64,000 bases of DNA from Terrabacter sp040702505 (GTDB taxonomy: Bacteria > Actinomycetota > Actinomycetes > Actinomycetales > Dermatophilaceae). A program made the translations under genes and the position numbers. Each line of letters opens with the position of its first letter. Position 1 is the first letter of the stretch. The notes under the pieces were generated by a model. The model made no database searches, was not told the origin of the DNA, and was given only the letters and a program-made list of their open reading frames with translations. The DNA lies in NCBI RefSeq assembly GCF_040702505.1, contig NZ_JBFBLC010000006.1, positions 186,001-250,000 of the forward strand. Reading direction: 5' to 3'. This document shows, piece after piece, positions 46,164 through 54,341 of this stretch.

Positions 46164-46425
46164 GCGTCCTAGCCTACGGCCGCCCATGGGCCGCGGCTGT
46201 CGCGTCGCTGGGGCGTGGCTGTGCCCGGGTCGGTAGGGTGCGCGGGTGGGGGAGCCGAGCCCGGAGCAGTGGACGCCGGCACGCGCTGGGCCGAGGCGCG
46301 GGACCGCACCTGACGGCATACGGCATACGACCTCGAGGCGCGCTGGTCAGCCCGACGGCATGCGGCACGGCAGCCTGCGGGCACGCGCTGCGTGTGTCGG
46401 CCCCCGTGCGCGCTAGGCTGACCGC
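46164..46425. other. Divergent spacer with a doubled GGCATACG word, no gene seen
   Basis: The 262 bp between the GT2 gene and the small membrane protein gene hold no protein-like frame. Two GGCATACG words lie head-to-tail at 46315-46329, sharing one G. I see no clear terminator or strong promoter. Confidence 0.5.
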
Positions 46426-46665
46426 ATGTCTGATCGCGCCGTCTCGCTCATCACCCAGGGGGAGGAAGCCGCTCGCGAGCTTCCCATGCCGGTGATCGCC
46501 TACTTCTTCATCACCTTCGCGCTCTTCCTCGTGGCGCTCGCCGTCACGTGGAGCTTCCGCAACACCGCGTACAAGGTGCAGGCGCCGCGCCCGTCCCGGC
46601 CCGCCGCGGGCTCGCAGGAGGTCACGCACGAGGGCACGAGCGGGACCGGCGGGGCGCACCGCTGA
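46426..46665 (+). CDS. Small single-pass membrane protein before nadD
   Basis: A 79-residue protein, ATG at 46426. It has a soluble head (MSDRAVSLITQGEEAARELPMP), one membrane helix (VIAYFFITFALFLVALAVTWSF) and a basic, then Thr/Gly-rich cytosolic tail. Small proteins of this kind are conserved just before nadD in many actinobacteria. Function is unknown. Its stop is 2 bp before the nadD ATG, so it is in the same operon. Confidence 0.75.
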   Translation: MSDRAVSLITQGEEAARELPMPVIAYFFITFALFLVALAVTWSFRNTAYKVQAPRPSRPAAGSQEVTHEGTSGTGGAHR

Positions 46666-46667
46666 CC

Positions 46668-47318
46668 ATGCGCCTCGGCGTCATGGGTGGGACGTTCGAC
46701 CCGATCCACCACGGCCACCTCGTGGCCGCCAGCGAGGTGCAGGCACGCTTCGGGCTCGACGAGGTCGTCTTCGTCCCCACGGGACAGCCGTGGCAGAAGG
46801 CGGACCGCCACGTCTCCGCCGCCGAGGACCGCTACCTCATGACCGTCATCGCGACGGCCTCCAACCCGCGCTTCACCGTCAGCCGGGTCGACATCGAGCG
46901 GCCCGGGCCGACGTTCACCATCGACACGCTGCGCGACATCAGGGCCGAACGGCCCGACGACGAGCTCTTCTTCATCACCGGCGCCGACGCGCTCGCGGAG
47001 ATCCTGTCCTGGAAGGACGTCGAGCACCTCTTCCAGCTCGCTCACTTCGTCGGCGTCACCCGCCCCGGCCACGAGCTGTCCGACAAGGGCCTGCCGGAGG
47101 ACCGCGTCACGCTGCAGGAGGTGCCCGCCATGGCGATCAGCTCCACCGACTGCCGCGCCCGCGTCGCCGGCGGCGAGCCGGTCTGGTACCTCGTGCCCGA
47201 CGGCGTCGTGCAGTACATCAACAAGTACCACCTCTACTCGGGACCGCAGGGTGGTCCCGTCCGTGTGCAGTCGTCGGGAGAGGTGCGCGGCGCAGACGCC
47301 CGCACCCTCTCGTCCTAA
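46668..47318 (+). CDS. nadD: Nicotinate-nucleotide adenylyltransferase
   Basis: A 216-residue enzyme, ATG at 46668. It adenylates nicotinate mononucleotide in NAD synthesis. The nucleotidyltransferase signature MGGTFDPIHHGHLVAASEV (T-x-x-H pattern), FVPTGQPWQK (substrate loop), FFITGADALAEILSWKD and the ISSTDCRARV motif (S-x-T-x-x-R) are complete. The last 25 residues are a variable tail. It is followed 8 bp later by rsfS. Confidence 0.95.
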   Translation: MRLGVMGGTFDPIHHGHLVAASEVQARFGLDEVVFVPTGQPWQKADRHVSAAEDRYLMTVIATASNPRFTVSRVDIERPGPTFTIDTLRDIRAERPDDELFFITGADALAEILSWKDVEHLFQLAHFVGVTRPGHELSDKGLPEDRVTLQEVPAMAISSTDCRARVAGGEPVWYLVPDGVVQYINKYHLYSGPQGGPVRVQSSGEVRGADARTLSS

Positions 47319-47326
47319 GGAGATTC

Positions 47327-47734
47327 GTGACCGCAGCAGACCATTCGATCCAGCTCGCCAAGGTGGCCGCCGTCGCGGCGGAGGAGAAGCTCGCCGAGAA
47401 GGTGCTCGCCATCGACGTGAGCGACCAGATGCCGCTCACCGACGTCTTCGTCATCGCCTCGGCCCCCTCCGAGCGGCAGGTCGGCGCCATCGTCGACGAG
47501 GTCGAGGACCGGCTGCGCGAGCAGGGCAGCAAGCCCGTGCGCCGCGAGGGTGAGCGCGAGGGCCGCTGGGTGCTCATCGACTTCGGCGACATCATCGTGC
47601 ACGTGCAGCACGAGGAGGAGCGCGAGTACTACGCGCTCGAGCGGCTCTGGAAGGACTGCCCGGAGATCGACCTGACGGCGGTCGCGGCTCCCGCACGCCC
47701 GGACGTCGACGGCGCCGAGGTCCGCGAGGCGTGA
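47327..47734 (+). CDS. rsfS: Ribosome silencing factor RsfS
   Basis: A 135-residue protein, GTG at 47327 behind a perfect AAGGAGA. RsfS binds ribosomal protein L14 and blocks subunit joining when cells starve. The family blocks are VLAIDVSDQMPLTDVFVIASAPSERQVGAIVDEVEDRL, then EGREGRWVLIDFGDIIVHVQHEEEREYYALERLW. A short acidic tail follows. The stop overlaps the next gene's GTG as GTGA. Confidence 0.95.
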   Translation: MTAADHSIQLAKVAAVAAEEKLAEKVLAIDVSDQMPLTDVFVIASAPSERQVGAIVDEVEDRLREQGSKPVRREGEREGRWVLIDFGDIIVHVQHEEEREYYALERLWKDCPEIDLTAVAAPARPDVDGAEVREA

Positions 47735-48396
47735 CCTCCCCGGGGACGGCAGGCGCCGAGGGGCCACGTCGCATCGTCCTCGTCCGGCACGCGCAGACGG
47801 TCGACAACGCCGCCCGGGTGTGGCAGGGACACAAGGACACCGAGCTGTCGGCGCGCGGGCACGAGCAGGTGGCCGCCGCAGCCCCACACCTGGCTGCGTA
47901 CGCACCGGCGCTCATCGTCTCGAGCGACCTGCAGCGTGCGTCGACGACTGCCGAGGCGATCTCCCGGCTGACCGGTGTCGACGTCAGGCTCGACGAGCGG
48001 CTCCGCGAGGTGCACGTGGGCGAGTGGCAGGGGCTGCACGCAGACGACGTGCGCGAGCGCTACCCCGACCTCGTCGCCGCCCTCGACCGTGGTGAGGACG
48101 TGCCGCGCGGGGTGACCGGCGAGAGCCGGGCCCAGGTGGCCGAGCGCGCGGGCGCGGCGCTGCGCGACATCGCGGGGCAGCTGGAGCCCGGCCGGACGGC
48201 CGTCGTCGTGGCCCACGGCGTCTCGGCGCGGGTGGCCGCGGCCGACCTCGTCGGGCTCGACCAGGACGTGTCCGACGCCGTGTTCCGGGGCCTGGACAAC
48301 TGCCACTGGATCGAGCTCGTCGAGAGCGGCAAGAGCTACTCGGAGCGGGTGCGGTGGCGGATCAGCGGCTGGAACCTGGGGCCGTGGAACGTCTGA
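47731..48396 (+). CDS. Histidine phosphatase family protein (phosphoglycerate mutase-like)
   Basis: A 221-residue protein, GTG at 47731 overlapping rsfS. The catalytic motif is IVLVRHAQTVDNAARVWQGH (RHA instead of the usual RHG), with STTAEAISRLTG, the acid Glu in LREVHVGEWQG, and the second His in AVVVAHGVSARVAAADL. Genes of this kind follow nadD-rsfS in many actinobacteria. The substrate (phosphoglycerate, another sugar phosphate or a phosphoester) cannot be decided from sequence. It ends 83 bp before tRNA-Ala. Confidence 0.88.
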   Translation: MTSPGTAGAEGPRRIVLVRHAQTVDNAARVWQGHKDTELSARGHEQVAAAAPHLAAYAPALIVSSDLQRASTTAEAISRLTGVDVRLDERLREVHVGEWQGLHADDVRERYPDLVAALDRGEDVPRGVTGESRAQVAERAGAALRDIAGQLEPGRTAVVVAHGVSARVAAADLVGLDQDVSDAVFRGLDNCHWIELVESGKSYSERVRWRISGWNLGPWNV

Positions 48397-48479
48397 CGTG
48401 ACAGTGCCGCCCCGATTTGGGCTCTCGGCGAGAGACCGGCTATGGTTACGCAGTCGCTTCGACGAGGTGACACCCGCAA

Positions 48480-48552
48480 GGGGCTGTGGCGCAGCTGGTA
48501 GCGCACCTGCATGGCATGCAGGGGGTCAGGGGTTCGAGTCCCCTCAGCTCCA
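48480..48552 (+). tRNA. tRNA-Ala (anticodon GGC)
   Basis: A 73-nt cloverleaf: acceptor GGGGCTG/CAGCTCC (one G-T pair), D stem GCGC/GCGC, anticodon stem CCTGC/GCAGG with loop ATGGCAT (anticodon GGC), T arm AGGGG-TTCGAGT-CCCCT, discriminator A. CCA is encoded at 48553-48555. It reads GCC codons. Confidence 0.95.
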
Positions 48553-48559
48553 CCAGAAT

Positions 48560-48592
48560 CAGAAGGGCCGGACGTCTCGTCCGGCCCTTCTG
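48560..48592 (+). terminator. Strong terminator hairpin after tRNA-Ala
   Basis: CAGAAGGGCCGGACG (48560-48574) and its complement (48578-48592) form a perfect 15-bp stem with loop TCT, 8 bp after the tRNA. Confidence 0.85.
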
Positions 48593-48648
48593 CCGTTCTC
48601 GGCGGTGGGGCGGCCGTGGTCGGGCGGCCGTACACGGGGGTGCCGTGT

Positions 48649-49776
48649 TCAGCCCTGGGCACGCGCTTGCGGCAGCTGACCGCCCGGGCGGCGCCCGTGC
48701 TCGAGCACCCGGCGGTAGACGCGCTCGTAGGAGGCCGCCATCGCATCGAGGCTGAAGCGCTCGCTGACGCGTCGGCGGCAGTCCGAGGGCTCGATCTGCT
48801 CGCAGTCGCCGATGGCCCGGGCCAGCTGCTCCGGACGGTCGACGACGAAGCCGGTGCGACCGTGGGCGACCACCTCGGGCGCGGAGCCGTTGGACAGGGC
48901 CACCACCGGGGTGCCGCAGGCCATGGCCTCGACCATGACCAGCCCGAAGGGCTCCTCCCAGCGGATCGGGAAGACGAGGCAGCGCGCGCCGGCGAGCAGC
49001 CGCCGCTTCAGCACGGCGTCCGCGATGCCGATGTCCACCGCGTCACGCCCGAGCAGCGGCGCGACCCGGGTGCGGTAGTACTCGTTCTCGATCGGCTCGG
49101 TCCGCTTGCCCGCGAGGATGATGCGCACCCCCGCTCGGCGCGCGGCCTCGATGGCGAGGTGCGGCGCCTTCTGCGGGTGGAACCGGCCGAGGAAGAGGAC
49201 GTAGTCGTCCTTGCGGTCGCGGTAGGGAAAGCTCTGGACGTCGATGCCGTTGGGGACGGTCGCGACCCAGTTGAGGCCCGGCTCGCTGGCGCGCTGGGCG
49301 TGCGAGATCGCCACGAGGCCGACGGCGGTGCCGAGGGGGCGGTAGACGTCTGCGAGCTCGGCCGTCGCGCCGTGGACGGTCACGAGCGTGGGTAGCAACC
49401 GACCCGGCGCCGTGAGCGGTCCGGCGATGGTGTGGTCGTGGACGAGGTCGACCTGGCGGGAGCGGAGCATGCCGAAGACCCGCGCGGCGTTGACGACCTC
49501 CGGGATCGCCTCGCCGAGCCGGGCGGTCTGGGTGTGCTCGCTCGTGCGCACGAACTCCTGCGCGGACGTGCCACGCGCGCCCGCGGCGAAGAGCGTCACG
49601 TGGTGCCCGCGCGAGACCAGACGGTCGACGAGCCCGGCGACGATCGCCTCGGTGCCCCCGTAGGCGTGCGGTGGCACCGTGTAGTACGGCGGAGCCACCA
49701 TGGCGATGCGTAGCGAGCGAGGCTGCACCAGATGCTGTGTGCCCCCGGACAGGGCTTTCGTCGTCAGTGTGCTCAC
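48649..49776 (-). CDS. Glycosyltransferase family 4
   Basis: A 375-residue GT-B enzyme, GTG at 49776. The N-terminal part reads RIAMVAPPYYTVPPHAYGGTEAIVAGLVDRL, with the Gly loop that faces the acceptor. Midway are LVHDHTIAGPL and VPNGIDVQSFPY, and the donor-binding domain carries FLGRFHPQKAPHLAIEAAR. The catalytic/donor motif EEPFGLVMVEAMACGTPVVAL (E-x7-E) is intact. It probably transfers a sugar from a nucleotide donor. It lies 141 bp downstream of the amylo-1,6-glucosidase gene on the same strand, a pairing often seen in actinobacteria, but the acceptor is unknown. Confidence 0.9.
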   Translation of the reverse strand: MSTLTTKALSGGTQHLVQPRSLRIAMVAPPYYTVPPHAYGGTEAIVAGLVDRLVSRGHHVTLFAAGARGTSAQEFVRTSEHTQTARLGEAIPEVVNAARVFGMLRSRQVDLVHDHTIAGPLTAPGRLLPTLVTVHGATAELADVYRPLGTAVGLVAISHAQRASEPGLNWVATVPNGIDVQSFPYRDRKDDYVLFLGRFHPQKAPHLAIEAARRAGVRIILAGKRTEPIENEYYRTRVAPLLGRDAVDIGIADAVLKRRLLAGARCLVFPIRWEEPFGLVMVEAMACGTPVVALSNGSAPEVVAHGRTGFVVDRPEQLARAIGDCEQIEPSDCRRRVSERFSLDAMAASYERVYRRVLEHGRRPGGQLPQARAQG

Positions 49777-49917
49777 CCCCAGGCCGCATCCGCCACGTCG
49801 TCCTCGGTGCGCCCCTCCCTTCCAGTATCGCCGCGGCCGGTGCGCGTCGGGGTCGAACCCGGGTCTAACGCGGTTCGGACCGGCGAGACGTCGGTCACCC
49901 AAGGCCGGGCGAGGGCC

Positions 49918-52113
49918 TCAGAACCTCGCCGTCCGCGCCGCCTCGGGCGCCCCGGCGGGCACCGGCTCGCGGTGGCGTTCCGTCGGTGGGTGCTCGCTCC
50001 TGGCGGGCCGCAGCTGCAACGCCCCGGAGAGCCCGCTTGCGCGCCAGGCCTCGCGCTCCAGCTGGACTTCGAGCAGCTCGCCGCCGACGTGCAGCTGCTC
50101 GACCGAGAGCGGCAGGAGCGCCTCGGGCACCTGCGGGTCGAGGCCCACCGTGCCGGACGGCGCGTCCACCTCGAGCCCCAGCATCGAGCGCAAGAGCAGC
50201 ATGGGCGTCGCTGCCGCCCAGGCCTGTGGAGAGCACGAGGTGGGGTAGGGGACCGGGACCTCGAACTCGTCCCTGCCGAAGCCGCAGAACAGCTCGGGCA
50301 GGTGGCCGTCGAAGCCGTCCGCCGCATCCAGCAGCGCCAGGGCGATGCGGTTGGCCTCCGAGACGAATCCGTAGCGCCGCAGCCCCGCGGCGACGATCGC
50401 GTTGTCGTGGGGCCACACGGAGCCGTTGTGGTAGCTCATCGGGTTGTAGGCGCCGGCTGCCGAGGAGAGCGTCCGCACGCCGAAGCCGCTGAACATCTCG
50501 GGTGACATCAGGGCCGCGGCGGTGTCGCGGGCGTGCTCCTTCGCGACGATGCCGGTCCAGAGGCAGTGGCCCATGTTGGAGCCCAGGGCGTCGACGGGTC
50601 GCTTGTCGGCGTCGAGCGCGAGCGCGTAGTGGCCGCGCTTCGGCAGCCAGAACTGCTCGTTGAACCGTTGGCGCAGGGTCGCAGCGCGCTCGCGGAGGTG
50701 GCGGGCCCGCTCGTCGTCACGGGCGGCCTCGGCGAAGCGCGCTCCGGCCAGGTAGGCGGCATACGCGTACCCCTGCACCTCGGCGAGCGCGAGCGGTGCA
50801 CCCGCGAGCGCGCCGGAGTCGTAGGTGATGCCGTCGAAGGAGTCCTTCCAGCCCTGGTTGACCAGGCCGCGCTCGGAGGCCCGCGCGTACTCGACGAACC
50901 CGTCCCCGTCTGCGTCGCCGTAGTCCTCGATCCAGCTGAGCGCGCGGTCGACGTGGCGCCGCAGAGCCGCCAGCTCGGCCCCGGACGTGCCCCAGCGGTG
51001 CAGCTCGCCGGCGAGCATGACGAACAGGGGTGTCGCGTCGGCCGTCCCGTAGTAGACGGTGTCCTCGTCGGCGCCCGGCTCCTCGGTGAGCCCCGAGCGC
51101 ACCTCGTGCAGGATGCGGCCGGGCTCCTCCTCCGTGCGGGGGTCCACGACGCGGCCCTGGTGCTCGGCGAGCGCCTCGAGCGTGCCCCTGGCGACGCGCG
51201 GGTCGAGCGGGAGCAGCATCCAGGCCGTCAGGAGCGAGTCCCGGCCGAAGAGCGTCATGAACCACGGGGCGCCGGCCGCGAGGAGCACCCGCCGCGGGTG
51301 GTTGGGGTCGTCGATCCTCAACCCGGCGAGGTCGTGGATGCTGTTGCCCACGAGGGCGTCGAGGCGCGCCCCGGCAGAGCGGACGACGGGGCTGCGCTCG
51401 CGCCAGCGTCGGTGCTCCCTCGCCGGCGCGCTCTCGAGCCGCGCGACGCCGGGGTGGTAGGGCGTGGGCAACGGCACGTCGCGGAACCACGGCACCACTC
51501 GGACGGTGACGGTGGCCGTGTCCCGGCCTGCGAGGCCCAGCCGCCACACGAGACCATGGCGGAACACGGTGTGGCCCCCCGAGCCGGTGATCTCCACCCC
51601 GCGGGGGTCGGCGCCCTGGAGCGTGAGGCGCAGGGACGTGGCGTCGATGCTCGAGACAATGTCCTCGACGCGCTGCCGGTCGAGGTGTCCCTCCTTGACG
51701 TCGAAGAGCCCGGCGAAGTCCGTGTCCGCGGTGAGGGTCAGGGCCACCGTGACGCCGTCGCTGCTGAGGTTCTCGACCGTGATGTCCTCGACCATGCCGC
51801 TGCCGACGTAGCGGCGCCGGACGACGAGCAGCGTGCTGTCGGCCAGGCCGTGCCGCGGCCGGCGCCGGGTCACGAACGTCGCCGCGTGCGGGCCGAGCGG
51901 CTGGACCGTCAGCGGCTCGAGCGACTCGCCGTCGATGCGCAGCTCGAAGTGGTCGAGGAAGCGGGTGTCCTTGACGACGAGCCCGTGGCTCGAGCCGGCC
52001 CCGATGTCGCCCGAGGAGTCCGACACGCAGAAGGATCGGCCCTGCACGAGCGACACCTGCGACACGTTGCCCGAACTCGGTGGCCCGCCGGTGAACGCCC
52101 AGCCCTCGGTCAT
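49918..52113 (-). CDS. Amylo-alpha-1,6-glucosidase (glycogen debranching type)
   Basis: A 731-residue cytosolic protein, ATG at 52113. The N-terminal glycogen-debranching domain (about 15-210) starts VSLVQGRSFCVSDSSGDIGAG, followed by LVVKDTRFLDHFELRIDG. The (alpha/alpha)6 catalytic domain has WFMTLFGRDSLLTAWM, YYGTADATPLFVML, LVNQGWKDSFDGITY, NMGHCLWTGI, YNPMSYHNGSVWPHDNAIVA and CSPQAWAAATPMLLL. It would hydrolyse 1,6 branches in glycogen-like glucans. It is divergent from the guanidine-riboswitch/SMR unit with about 110 bp between and is followed by the GT4 gene. Confidence 0.92.
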   Translation of the reverse strand: MTEGWAFTGGPPSSGNVSQVSLVQGRSFCVSDSSGDIGAGSSHGLVVKDTRFLDHFELRIDGESLEPLTVQPLGPHAATFVTRRRPRHGLADSTLLVVRRRYVGSGMVEDITVENLSSDGVTVALTLTADTDFAGLFDVKEGHLDRQRVEDIVSSIDATSLRLTLQGADPRGVEITGSGGHTVFRHGLVWRLGLAGRDTATVTVRVVPWFRDVPLPTPYHPGVARLESAPAREHRRWRERSPVVRSAGARLDALVGNSIHDLAGLRIDDPNHPRRVLLAAGAPWFMTLFGRDSLLTAWMLLPLDPRVARGTLEALAEHQGRVVDPRTEEEPGRILHEVRSGLTEEPGADEDTVYYGTADATPLFVMLAGELHRWGTSGAELAALRRHVDRALSWIEDYGDADGDGFVEYARASERGLVNQGWKDSFDGITYDSGALAGAPLALAEVQGYAYAAYLAGARFAEAARDDERARHLRERAATLRQRFNEQFWLPKRGHYALALDADKRPVDALGSNMGHCLWTGIVAKEHARDTAAALMSPEMFSGFGVRTLSSAAGAYNPMSYHNGSVWPHDNAIVAAGLRRYGFVSEANRIALALLDAADGFDGHLPELFCGFGRDEFEVPVPYPTSCSPQAWAAATPMLLLRSMLGLEVDAPSGTVGLDPQVPEALLPLSVEQLHVGGELLEVQLEREAWRASGLSGALQLRPARSEHPPTERHREPVPAGAPEAARTARF

Positions 52114-52226
52114 GTCTCCAGACGAACGCTCCCGCGGCGGCACTGTCAAGGGGCGTCACAGCACCGTGCCCTTCCGGTGACCCGGGGCCGGGGTACGCTC
52201 GGGGTGGGCTCCTCCGACGGGCGCCC

Positions 52227-52265
52227 GCGGACGAGGGAGCCGTACCCGCCTCGCGACAAGACGGC
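52227..52265 (+). promoter_or_regulatory. Guanidine-III riboswitch (ykkC-III class)
   Basis: The segment contains the conserved blocks CGGACGAGG, GCCGTACCCG and GACAAGACGGC in order. GCGG (52227-52230) pairs with CCGC (52246-52249) as P1, and GCCGT (52239-52243) pairs with ACGGC (52261-52265) as the pseudoknot, the known fold of the Thermobifida fusca guanidine-III riboswitch. A TACGCT -10 candidate lies at 52194. GGCTCC (52207) and GGAGCC (52236) could form an alternative stem that competes with the pseudoknot. It ends 15 bp before the first SMR gene, so it likely controls translation start. Confidence 0.88.
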
Positions 52266-52280
52266 CAGATCGGAACTGCC

Positions 52281-52595
52281 GTGCACTGGCTCGTCCTCGT
52301 CCTGTCCGGAGCCATGGAGGCCCTCTGGGCCACCGCGCTGGCCGCCTCGGACCGCTTCCGCCGCCCGCGCCCCACTGCTCTCTTCGCGGTCACGTTGACC
52401 CTCAGCATGCTCGGCCTCGCGTGGGCCATGACGGCCCTACCGGCAGGCACGGCGTATGCGGTGTGGGTCGGGATCGGCGCCGTGGGCACCGTCCTGCTCG
52501 CCGTCGCACGCGGGGAGGAGCGCCTCGGCGCCCCTCGCGCGGCCCTGCTCGTCGTGCTCGTGGGGTGTGTCGCCGGCCTCAAGGCGGTGGCGTGA
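52281..52595 (+). CDS. SMR-family transporter subunit, probable guanidinium exporter
   Basis: A 104-residue four-helix membrane protein (GTG at 52281). The essential membrane Glu (Glu13) lies in LVLSGAMEALWATALAAS. The other helices are LFAVTLTLSMLGLAWAMTAL, GTAYAVWVGIGAVGTVLLAV with the SMR signature AYAVWVGIGAVG, and AALLVVLVGCVAGLKAVA. The riboswitch directly upstream senses guanidinium, and Gdx-type SMR proteins export it, so this is the likely role. It is translationally coupled (TGATG) to a second SMR gene, suggesting a heterodimer. Confidence 0.92.
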   Translation: MHWLVLVLSGAMEALWATALAASDRFRRPRPTALFAVTLTLSMLGLAWAMTALPAGTAYAVWVGIGAVGTVLLAVARGEERLGAPRAALLVVLVGCVAGLKAVA

Positions 52596-52948
52596 TGCCC
52601 TGGGTCGTGCTGCTCGGCAGCGCGGTCCTCGAGGCCGTGTGGGCCTCGGCGCTGTCCGCCTCCGAGGGCCTGTCCCAGCCGGTCCCCGCAGTCATCTTCC
52701 TGGTGGCCGGGGCGCTCAGCATGGTCGGGCTCGCGCACGCTGTGCGCACCATCCCGATCGGGACGGCGTATGCCGTGTGGACCGGTCTGGGGGCGGCGCT
52801 GACGGTGACGTGGGCGATGGCCACCGGGGGAGAGGCCTTCTCGGTCGTCAAGGTGCTGCTGCTCGCCGGGATCGTGGCCTCGGTCATCGGCCTGAAGGCC
52901 GTCGGTCACGAGGCGGGGGCTGCGACGCCTGACGACCGATCTGGGTGA
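52595..52948 (+). CDS. Second SMR-family transporter subunit, probable guanidinium exporter partner
   Basis: A 117-residue protein. ATG 52595 is chosen because it overlaps the previous stop as TGATG. Glu13 is in LLGSAVLEAVWASALSASEG; helices two to four are AVIFLVAGALSMVGLAHAV, GTAYAVWTGLGAALTVTWAM and VLLLAGIVASVIGLKAVG. A short hydrophilic tail follows. The two subunits are about 40% alike by eye and both keep the Glu, as in paired SMR exporters of the Gdx type. The pair is under one guanidine-III riboswitch. Confidence 0.92.
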   Translation: MPWVVLLGSAVLEAVWASALSASEGLSQPVPAVIFLVAGALSMVGLAHAVRTIPIGTAYAVWTGLGAALTVTWAMATGGEAFSVVKVLLLAGIVASVIGLKAVGHEAGAATPDDRSG

Positions 52949-52997
52949 TTCCTCCGTTCGAGGTGCCGATGTCACACCCGCCGGTCATGATAGGCCC

Positions 52998-53019
52998 GCC
53001 CGGGACACCCGTCCCGGGC
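52998..53019 (+). terminator. Hairpin after the SMR pair
   Basis: GCCCGGGAC-ACCC-GTCCCGGGC is a perfect 9-bp stem 49 bp after the second SMR stop and 24 bp before the peptidase start. It probably ends the SMR transcript. Confidence 0.6.
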
Positions 53020-53042
53020 ACGGACCACCAAGGAGCTCTCAC

Positions 53043-54302
53043 GTGCCCATGACCAAGACCCGGTCCCTCGCCCTCGCCACCGCACTGACGCTGACCCTCG
53101 GCGTCGGCATCGGCGCGGGAACCGGAGCCGCCAGCGCGGCGACGAGCGTCGCCACCCCCGCAGCCACGTCGGCCACCTCCACCTCGTTCGTGGCGCCCAA
53201 CGGCTACACCTACGACTTCGCCAACGCCACGACCAACGACCCGAAGGCTGCGGCCGCCCTGGCCAAGGTCCGCGCCGCGCTGCCCTCCGACTGGCGCAGC
53301 CGGCAGGCTGCGGTGGCCAAGCGACTGAAGGTCGAGCCGTCCTCCGCCCGGGAGGCGCTCGAGCGAGCCATCGACCCGACGCAGTACCAGTGCTCGCCGA
53401 CGGCACTGGACGCCTACGTCGACCAGATCCTCTCCGGCATCGACTACTCCAACCTGTTCTTCCTCGCCACGACCGGCGCGCTCGACGTGCCCACCTACGA
53501 CTCGCTCCTCTTCGGTTCGCCGACCGACCCGCGCTACGCCCTGCCAGCCGCCTACCGCAACGAGCTGACGAGCGCCTTCCGCAAGGCCCAGGGCTTCTGG
53601 GACATCGACGGCAGCAACATCCAGCTCATGGCGATGCACGGCGACGTCCTGCGCGACCAGGCGCGCCTCACCCGCACCCTCGCCGTGATGTACGAGGTTC
53701 CCGAGTCGCAGGTCGCCGGGCTCGCCCAGGCCATCGGCGAGGTCGTGGCGTCCGACCCCGGCCTGCAGAAGGGCGCCAACCCGATCTTCACCCTCAACGC
53801 GTTCGCGTTCAGCGCCGAGGGCGACCCCGACCCCGTGGTCGCAGGGGTGCCCGACAAGCTGATCTTCGGTGACGGCATCCTGGCCGCCCTCGAGGCGATC
53901 GGTGTCGGCGACGTCGGCCCTCGCGCGGTGCTCGGCCACGAGTACGGCCACCACGTGCAGTACGACAAGGACCTGTTCAACTCGCCGCTCACCGGTCCCG
54001 AGGCCACTCGCCGGACCGAGCTGATGGCTGACGCGTTCGGCACGTACTTCGTCACCCACAAGCGGGGGCTGGCCCTCAACAGCGCCCGGGTCCTGCAGGC
54101 CGAGCGGTCGTTCTACGCGGTCGGTGACTGCAGCTTCACCAGCGCCGGCCACCACGGCACGCCGAACCAGCGCCTGAAGGCCTCGACCTGGGGCTTCTCC
54201 GTCGCCGACAGCGCACAGAAGCAGGGGCACATCCTGCCGTCGCTGACCCTGGACGCACAGTTCGAGGCGAAGCTGCCCGAGTTCGTCGCACCGGACGCCT
54301 GA
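53043..54302 (+). CDS. Secreted zinc metallopeptidase with an HEYGH site
   Basis: A 419-residue protein (GTG 53043 behind AAGGAG; ATG 53049 is an alternative). The signal peptide has a basic start, a hydrophobic core (LALATALTLTLGVGIGAG) and a likely cleavage after GAASAA at about residue 33. The zinc site is VLGHEYGHHVQYDKDL near residue 299 (HEXXH), and ELMADAFGTYFVTHKRG gives the third acidic ligand, a gluzincin-like pattern. A single late Cys pair (QCSP early, GDCSF late) may form a disulfide. It resembles neutral zinc metallopeptidases of actinobacteria; the substrate is unknown. The gene ends directly before the palindrome at 54311. Confidence 0.85.
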   Translation: MPMTKTRSLALATALTLTLGVGIGAGTGAASAATSVATPAATSATSTSFVAPNGYTYDFANATTNDPKAAAALAKVRAALPSDWRSRQAAVAKRLKVEPSSAREALERAIDPTQYQCSPTALDAYVDQILSGIDYSNLFFLATTGALDVPTYDSLLFGSPTDPRYALPAAYRNELTSAFRKAQGFWDIDGSNIQLMAMHGDVLRDQARLTRTLAVMYEVPESQVAGLAQAIGEVVASDPGLQKGANPIFTLNAFAFSAEGDPDPVVAGVPDKLIFGDGILAALEAIGVGDVGPRAVLGHEYGHHVQYDKDLFNSPLTGPEATRRTELMADAFGTYFVTHKRGLALNSARVLQAERSFYAVGDCSFTSAGHHGTPNQRLKASTWGFSVADSAQKQGHILPSLTLDAQFEAKLPEFVAPDA

Positions 54303-54310
54303 CCCGGACC

Positions 54311-54341
54311 ACCCATGGGCGCTATGGTCGCGCCCATGGGT
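54311..54341. promoter_or_regulatory. Inverted repeat covering the start of the YgjV-like gene
   Basis: ACCCATGGGCGC and GCGCCCATGGGT form a perfect 12-bp stem with loop TATGGTC, beginning 8 bp after the peptidase stop. The chosen ATG (54336) lies inside the right arm, so the hairpin could mask translation start or act as a terminator. Confidence 0.5.

Noticed and set aside
52207..52265. Guanidine-I (ykkC) or guanidine-II (mini-ykkC) riboswitch
   Set aside because: The conserved blocks and the pseudoknot match the guanidine-III class; the long ykkC core and the paired ACGR loops are absent.
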